Shown piece by piece: positions 58,112 to 64,000 of a stretch of DNA of 64,000 nucleotides. A model generated the notes under the pieces. The model saw only the letters and a list, made by a program, of their open reading frames with translations, did not search any database and was not told where the DNA came from. A program made the translations under genes and the position numbers. How positions within the stretch are numbered: the first letter of the stretch is position 1; each line of letters starts with the position of its first letter. This stretch comes from Puccinia triticina (Eukaryota; Basidiomycota; Pucciniomycetes; Pucciniales; Pucciniaceae), in contig NC_070573.1 of NCBI RefSeq assembly GCF_026914185.1, forward strand, positions 2,659,501 to 2,723,500, read 5' to 3'.

Positions 58112-61100
58112 ATGCCGCCCCGCCGTCGATCATCCCCATCCCCAGCCTCCAATCGGCCTCCCTCCCGTCAATCCAGCCGCGCTATCACTCCTGCTCGCTC
58201 TGATCCTAATTTCATCAGACCAAGCCAAGATGGCCAAAAATCAGTTGCTCCAACTCCAACTTCAGTTGCAAAACGGACCAAAAATAAAACCGGCTCACAT
58301 TCAAAGAGGAAGAGAAAAGATGTTGAATCCGATCTAGATATTAGCTCCGATCATCCCCAAACAGCGATTGACATACGACAAGACTCTGAGGACGAGAACT
58401 CAAAGGTGAAAGGCGGCCGAAAGAAGCGAAAGAAACGAGACGACGATCTTGACCTCAATGACATTGAGGCGTACTTCCACAATCCAAAGTTAGCCGATGG
58501 CCAGGTATTAATTTTTTCATCTTGTCTTCCTTCCCATATGCGAGCTCATCTTCCTTCAAGATATCCATATGCTGATATTTCCTTGTTTGTTTCAAAAAGG
58601 AATCAGGCCCTCCGGTGTTATACAAATGTCGATGGTGTGGAAACAGCTACAAACAGATACCAGGAACACACGCTAACCTTTACAAGCATCGAGACGGCGA
58701 TAAAACCCGCAGACCATGTCCGTCACAAGCAGATGCAATCAAAAACAGGGCAAAGCTACCGTTAACACCAAAAGAGATTGAGACTAAACTAAATGAGAAA
58801 GATAAAGATCCAATTAAGATGATGCTCGACTCCGGAAGCTGCGACACAACGGTCTTTAACCACTTGATGCTATTTTGGCTAGTTCACCACTCGCTTCCCT
58901 GGAATCGCTTTGAGGACTTCGCACTCGGTGTCGCTTTAAACTACCATCGAAAAGGTAGTGGTCTTTTCTCTCGCGCATGGGTTGCAAAGGAAGCCCACAA
59001 GCTTTATGTGAACTTGCAGAATAAGGCCATCGACCGACTCAAGGTGCCAGCACAATCTTTTTGTTTCTAAATTTTATTATTTATGATTTCAACTAAACTG
59101 ATTTAATTTATTTATTTATTTAGAACTTGGATTCGAAGATAACTCTTATACACGACGTCTGGACTACTAAGGGAAACCGCCAGGCTTTCATGGGGATCTC
59201 GGCAGCTTATGTTTTGGAACGATGGAATTTCCGTATCATCCATTTAGCGTTGAAGTATATATCATGGACACATGCAGGGAAGTATTTAGCCGTTCCTTTT
59301 TCAAACATTGTGAAAAAGTCAGGCCTTCATAACAAGATAAGTTTTTCTAGTCCTGTCCAATTTTATTTTTCATTTCATTACTTTGAGAGCCTCAAGCGAT
59401 GATCACTTATGTGTTTTGGAATAAATACATATTAGCTCATACCACAGATTCTGGCTCAAACAATCGAACACTTGCTGCGGAGGTCGATTGGATAATCCTC
59501 AAGGAGACCGCCACCTATCTCAACTTATCTGATAGTCACATACGGTGCTTTTGCCACAAGGTCGCCCTGATTGTCAATGCTGGTCTCCGGGCGCTCTCGC
59601 TTTCAAGTACCGGACTCAACAAAACCAAGAAAGCCACTCTTGGCTATGTACCGGAGCTCGATGCCATTGAAGAAGACAACAAGACAATAAATCCACCTTC
59701 GGACGGCCTAGAGATTCAAGTTGGTCCGTTCAACAAGCGAGCCCCAATCATTGAAGAGTCGGATAGCGATGTCAAATTTGACGACAAACAAGCAGATGCT
59801 TCTGACCAGAGCAACATTGTCATGGTATTCAATAAGGTTTGTAAAATTCTTCTTCCTTAATCATGTGATTGACTTGGTTTTGAGAATCTAACCTACTCTC
59901 TGCGGTGCTTTAGGTTGATTTTGTTATCCAAAAAATCACTTCTTTGGCGGCAAGACAATCAGAGTTCAACCATTGGTGCAAGAAGCTCGACTACTTGGGG
60001 CCGCGCCTGATTGCGGGATATGGGATTTGATGGAATATTGAATTCCAAAGTCGGGAGCGGGCCTACCAAGCTTGTCATGTCATAAACAAGCTAATTGAGA
60101 ACAAAAAAGACCAACAAGAGCAAGACAACAACAAACGAGGCCCAAATTTTTTTGACAATGTAGAAATTGGTCGAAATGATTGGGAACTTGTGAGAAAGCT
60201 AAACGATACACTTGCGGTTTGTTTATTTCCTTTTTTAATAATTTAATTGCGCTACAGTCATTTTCTGATTCTGATTTGATTTGTCAGGAGTTTTATTTTA
60301 TCACCAAAAAGATGGAAGGCAATACATCATCTGGAAGTATGATGCTGGGTGAATACTGGGGGATCACCTCATTCCTCAAGAAGAAACTCTGCCGCCAGCG
60401 AAGAGGAATTTCATCCTATGTTTGTCAAGATGATCGATCAAACGGAAAAGTATGTTAACAAAGCGTTGAAGTGCGACACAATCATCCTTGCAACAATCTT
60501 GAATCCAACTTACTGGCTTTTGATTTTCCGAACGTGGTACCCGGCTCATCAATCCATTGCCAAGTCCTTAATTACCCGCGAATTTGACTTGAGAAGGATT
60601 GAGTATGAAGCAAATTTAACAGTTTCACAGCCACCGGCCTCGCAGGAACAGTCCGAATCAGAAAAACAAGGCCGTTAAAAGCGTGATCTTGAAGATGTCG
60701 ACTTGTTTCCTGAGATCATTGAAACCACTCCAACCGACGAGCTATCAATATACCTTTCTGGGAAATTCAAGCAGTCTACTTCTCAAGCACACAAAGCCTT
60801 ACAATTGTGGAAGGTTTGTCAATTCCGATTATTTTTTTTCATGTAAATTTCATACTGACTTCTATCATAATAGGCCCATAGCCCGGATTTTCCAATCTTG
60901 GCACTCCTTGCACGGGATTATTTAGCCACGTGCTCAACCTCGGCCAGCGTGGAGAGGTGTTTCTCGGCTGCGGCGGACACATGCGGCCATGATCGAGGTA
61001 GCTTATCTGTCCGAACTATTGAGAGGTGTGTGAGCTCCCATCAATGGTTGCTTCAAGGATTCGATCCGGATGGTGAATTTGAGCTGCCTCATAGTATATT

Positions 61101-61170
61101 TGTACATGCTATGCAAGAGCAAGATTGCATGAGAAAAAAACGTGTTGCAGAAGATGATGAAGACTTGTAG
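58112..61170 (+). pseudogene. hAT transposase with BED-type zinc finger, broken by two stops
   Basis: Exon 1 (58112-58504) is a basic Ser/Pro/Arg-rich N-terminus. Exon 2 (58600-59043) has a BED-like finger (KCRWCGNSYKQ then LYKHRDGDKTRRPC). Later exons hold the RNase H-like core: DVWTTKGNRQAFMG (59127-59402), TTDSGSNN and RCFCHKVALIVNAGL (59399-59860), and WNIEFQSRERAY near 60031. The C-terminal hAT dimerisation region reads LARDYLATCSTSASVERCFS (60898-61170). In-frame TGA at 60028-60030 precedes WNIEFQ, where these proteins normally have Arg-Trp. TAA at 60676-60678 may come from CAA. One donor (after HNK near 59338) reads ATAAGT instead of GTAAGT. The element is therefore decayed but recent. 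Confidence 0.8.
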
Positions 61171-61956
61171 TTTTTCATATTTTTTATATTTTATATTTAA
61201 CTCTTAACTGTTTATTTATCTCATTTCTTCCATGCAGACCGCAGATCAAAAATGATGCAAATAGCCGAAAATTTTATTTTTATCTCTTTTCTGTTTTCAG
61301 CAGGTGTGACAGATAAAGTATCAATAATGTATTGGTATTGTATTGGCTAAGAAATACATTACATGGTATTGCTCATCTATGTATTGGCTTTCCAATGCAT
61401 TGTATCTGTATTGTATTTGTAACGGATGCCGTGAAGTTTTATGGCTTTCTGGGCATTATTATACTAACTTATAGCTTAAGATTTGTCTAATTCGGTAGTT
61501 TCAATCAAGCATCGGAGTTCCTGTTAGATTGGAATGATGTAATGCGATTGTCATAGCTATGACGTGTTCATTTTATGACGTCACTCGAATTGTGATTTCT
61601 CTTTGAGTTATCTTTGTCTCCTTCTCAAATCTTGTTGCTCTCTTTTCTCTCTTTCCCATCGCGATATTCTTTGTCAAATAAAGTTCTTCAAAAGTGTTAC
61701 ATACTATAAATCCGAGAAAATCATTCTCAATACAAACAAAAGCTTTATTATCATTCTTAAGTTGATCAAACATCCCGATAAACTTAAAAGATTGACTTAC
61801 TATTCAAGCACCGGCGAGTTGTCCTCTTGGATAAACTTCATAGCCAATATATAGCTAACTGAATAGTAGGCCGGGCCTCACAATTATATCGCGATCATCA
61901 ACAAATAACTACAAAACTTAGTAAATTACAATTTTTTTCGCTTAAACAATCATTCT
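61171..61956. other. hAT right end and 5' region of the retrotransposon
   Basis: The first 260 bases carry the hAT terminal repeats. A candidate 5' LTR begins TGTTAGATTGG at 61522 and may end near CTAACT at 61854 or the CACA at about 61881. It has a palindrome TCATAGCTATGA, a TGACGTCA box and an AATAAA signal inside. The second LTR is outside the window, so the LTR call cannot be tested here. Confidence 0.35.
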
Positions 61957-64000
61957 ATGTCTCAATCTTTGGTAGCGGTTTCCCCTATAACACCAATTCG
62001 AAATTCTCCTCGATTCACTCCATCTCCACCCACCAACACTCATCTCCCGATCCCGATGGCGATTCCTCCTCAACCAAATCCTTTCTTCTTGGTCAACTCT
62101 CCATCCCCAATTGATCACAATTCACCCTCGTTCATAAATTTTTCACCTCGTCAAATTCCTACTCCGGATACTCAAAACATTCCTCCGGTTGCGGGTCCAA
62201 GCGGTAGTCATCTTGACAACGATTTATCGAATTTGTTGTCCACCTTACGAGTCGATAATTCTCTCCAATCTGATTTGATTCAAACTCAAGCGGCGGACAT
62301 TGCGGTTTTGAATGCTCAAGCTCGTCAAGACAAGAAGGCGATTAAGGATCTGCAAGACGACGCCGCAAACATAAAATCGATTTTTCATTCTCAGCTTCAA
62401 AAATTTCAATTGGAGAATCAACAGACCATTGCGCATCTTCGTGGTATTTTGGATGGCTACAATGAAGGTTTAACGGGTCGTTTGGGTCGTTTGGAGTTTT
62501 CGTCCGTGCAACCTGCGACTGTTGAGCGCCCTCGAGTTTTTATTGAACCTCCTCATGATGCCCATATTTATTTCACTGGTATGCCGCGCGAAACTAATAA
62601 TTTTTGTTTCTATATAAGAAACACTTTTGAACGCATTGGCAATCAGTTTAACACAGAGAAACAGAGGATATTGTGGATCTCGGGTTTTTTTCGCCCAGCT
62701 TTGGGGCGAATGGATGAGGAAGTACCGTCGTATACTTGGTGGTGTGGATTGTTATCTAAGAACGCTTCAGCTTTGGATCTTCCGGCGTTGCAAGCATCGG
62801 CAAAAATGGAGTATGTGATTAAAGAGCTGTTAAATTCCGATTCCTTCATTCATACCATCGAGACGACTTTTGCTAACCGTCATGAATTAGAACAAGCGGA
62901 GGCAGCTTTCAACGCTGCGCGACAGGGCAACAAATCAATAGAAGAATTCAATATCATCTTCAACGCCTTACTCCGACCCCTCAAATTGGCTGAACGTACC
63001 AAGTGTATGGCGTACGACAGGGCCATAGATCCCAATATAATCAAATTGGCTCTTTTCCGGGGAACGTGGGATGAAACGGTCGATCTTGAATCTAGACAGG
63101 AAATTGCTACTCTTGTTGCTCGAAATGTGGCGGGTGTTAGCAAAATACTCGACCCTCAAACTCATCAAAAGATTCAACCGTTATCTTCTCATTTGGTTCC
63201 AGTTAAATCGCACGCGCCACAGCCATCAGTCCCTCGACCTGCTGCTCCGCCAACTAAGCTTTCGGAAGGTGATCCAATGGACATCGATGAGATGACGGCG
63301 GCAATGAAAGAAGCAGGATTTTCGTATGCAGCGTTTCGAAGAGGGTGTGTAGATCGAGGAATTTGTATTCGTTGCGGTGGGGAATACGATACGGCACATT
63401 ATAACGCTTGAGGTTGTGTGCTGGGGGAGGACATGGAAATGGATATGACGGAAATGATGAATTTATGGAAGGAATGGGGCGGTCGTTTGGCCAGAAAGAA
63501 GAAATCGGGTGGGAAACGAAGCGAGTCGATGTGGGCGCCGGAAAATCGCCGCGATCAACGTTCGATTCCAACTCGCCAAAAGGAGAGTAGCCCTCTACCG
63601 GGTGCGGATGGTTCGGCTTCGTCTGCGGCTCGTCCAGATAAGGGGAAAAAGCGTCAATCTTTGGCGGAAGTCGACGGCTTACCCTTCAAGAAAAGAGTTG
63701 CTGAAGCTTTGGAGAAGGAAGACGACCATTCTTTGGTAGCGGATGCGGTGGACATGACTTCTATGTCGGCGGTTGAAATTTATTTCAACACCTGCATGGC
63801 GGAGAAGATGAGTGGTGAAAATAGTAAGCGTTCGTATTTAATCAACAAATCCAATCGGCCAGATCATCGACCCTTCTTTAAAGGCTCTTTATTTGCTAAT
63901 GATGGAGTTTGGGCTGATGTCTCTGTTTTGGTTGACTCCGGGGCAACTGCTTTGTTCATTGATATTGACTTCGCACAACAGATTAACATCGACATTTTTT
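61957..64000 (+). pseudogene. Ty3/gypsy-type Gag-Pol, single frame interrupted by one TGA, runs off the window
   Basis: From ATG 61957 the frame gives a 484-residue Gag. It has a Pro/Ser-rich N-terminus, a helical segment (QADIAVLNAQARQDKKAIK at about residue 110), a retrotransposon-gag core (about residues 270-400) and a zinc-knuckle-like CIRCGGEYDTAHYNA. TGA at 63409-63411 stops it, but the same frame is open for the remaining 196 codons. The next residues supply GC, as if completing the knuckle, and VLVDSGATALFIDIDF near 63928 is the retropepsin active site. Reverse transcriptase and integrase would lie beyond the edge. The Cys after the stop suggests a nonsense mutation of Arg (CGA) rather than a programmed gag-pol boundary. 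The following base is G, not the C typical of readthrough contexts. Confidence 0.8.

Larger units (their letters stand above)
52304..61430 (+). mobile_element. hAT transposon, probably split by MULE copy B
   Basis: The transposase at 58112-61170 is hAT. Its right flank (61310-61425) is made of TGTATTGTATTGG and ATACAATAC repeats and ends ATTGTATTTGTAAC. The region at 52311-52440 has the same repeats in the opposite sense, starting TGTAACCAATACAATACATG, which pairs with the right end. GATGCC borders both sides (52303-52308 and 61424-61429), possibly the remnant of an 8-bp duplication that has diverged. MULE copy B lies between the left end and the transposase. The ends are repetitive, so the exact boundaries and the single-element reading are inference. 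Confidence 0.5.

Overview
This is a repeat-rich window from a eukaryote, most likely a rust fungus (Pucciniales, Puccinia-like). The evidence is short GT-AG introns, fungal-type genes, a secreted superoxide-dismutase-like protein of a kind known from stripe rust, and many DNA transposons. The species call is inference, because no marker gene is present. Only about five host loci look intact; most of the rest is nested mobile DNA or non-coding sequence.

Layout. 1-11.5 kb holds three related copies of an unrecognised multi-exon gene: a 3' end at the left edge, one at 3.87-5.17 kb (+), and one at 11.27-9.80 kb (-) with a frameshift. Short repeats and MITEs lie between them. 11.55-26.66 kb is a single Mutator-like element (MULE copy A) with a 9-bp target duplication. 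It has been split by three later insertions: a GC-palindromic miniature element, a Harbinger-type MITE, and a 7.9-kb CACTA-ended foldback element whose arms are inverted arrays of a ~172-bp satellite. 27.4-28.6 kb is a decayed LINE ORF1.

The host gene block is 32.06-51.41 kb: a HID1/Ecm30-family gene (-, five exons, 1237 aa), a small zinc-ribbon UPF0768-type gene whose first exon is only the ATG, a secreted Cu/Zn-SOD-like protein lacking two copper ligands, and two tandem GH47 alpha-mannosidase genes with the same 14-exon structure. The products fit the secretory route: HID1 at the Golgi, GH47 in N-glycan trimming, and the SOD-like protein exported.

52.3-61.4 kb looks like a hAT transposon that was itself hit by a second, 4.7-kb MULE (copy B, 10-bp target duplication). 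From about 61.5 kb a Ty3/gypsy-type retrotransposon begins and runs off the right edge just after its protease active site.

The most unusual system is the MULE pair. Each encodes GCM/WRKY-type zinc fingers, a DDE transposase core, and a C-terminal domain resembling a ubiquitin-specific protease. Internal stop codons in the transposon genes are nearly all TGA, often where arginine is expected, which points to C-to-T decay.
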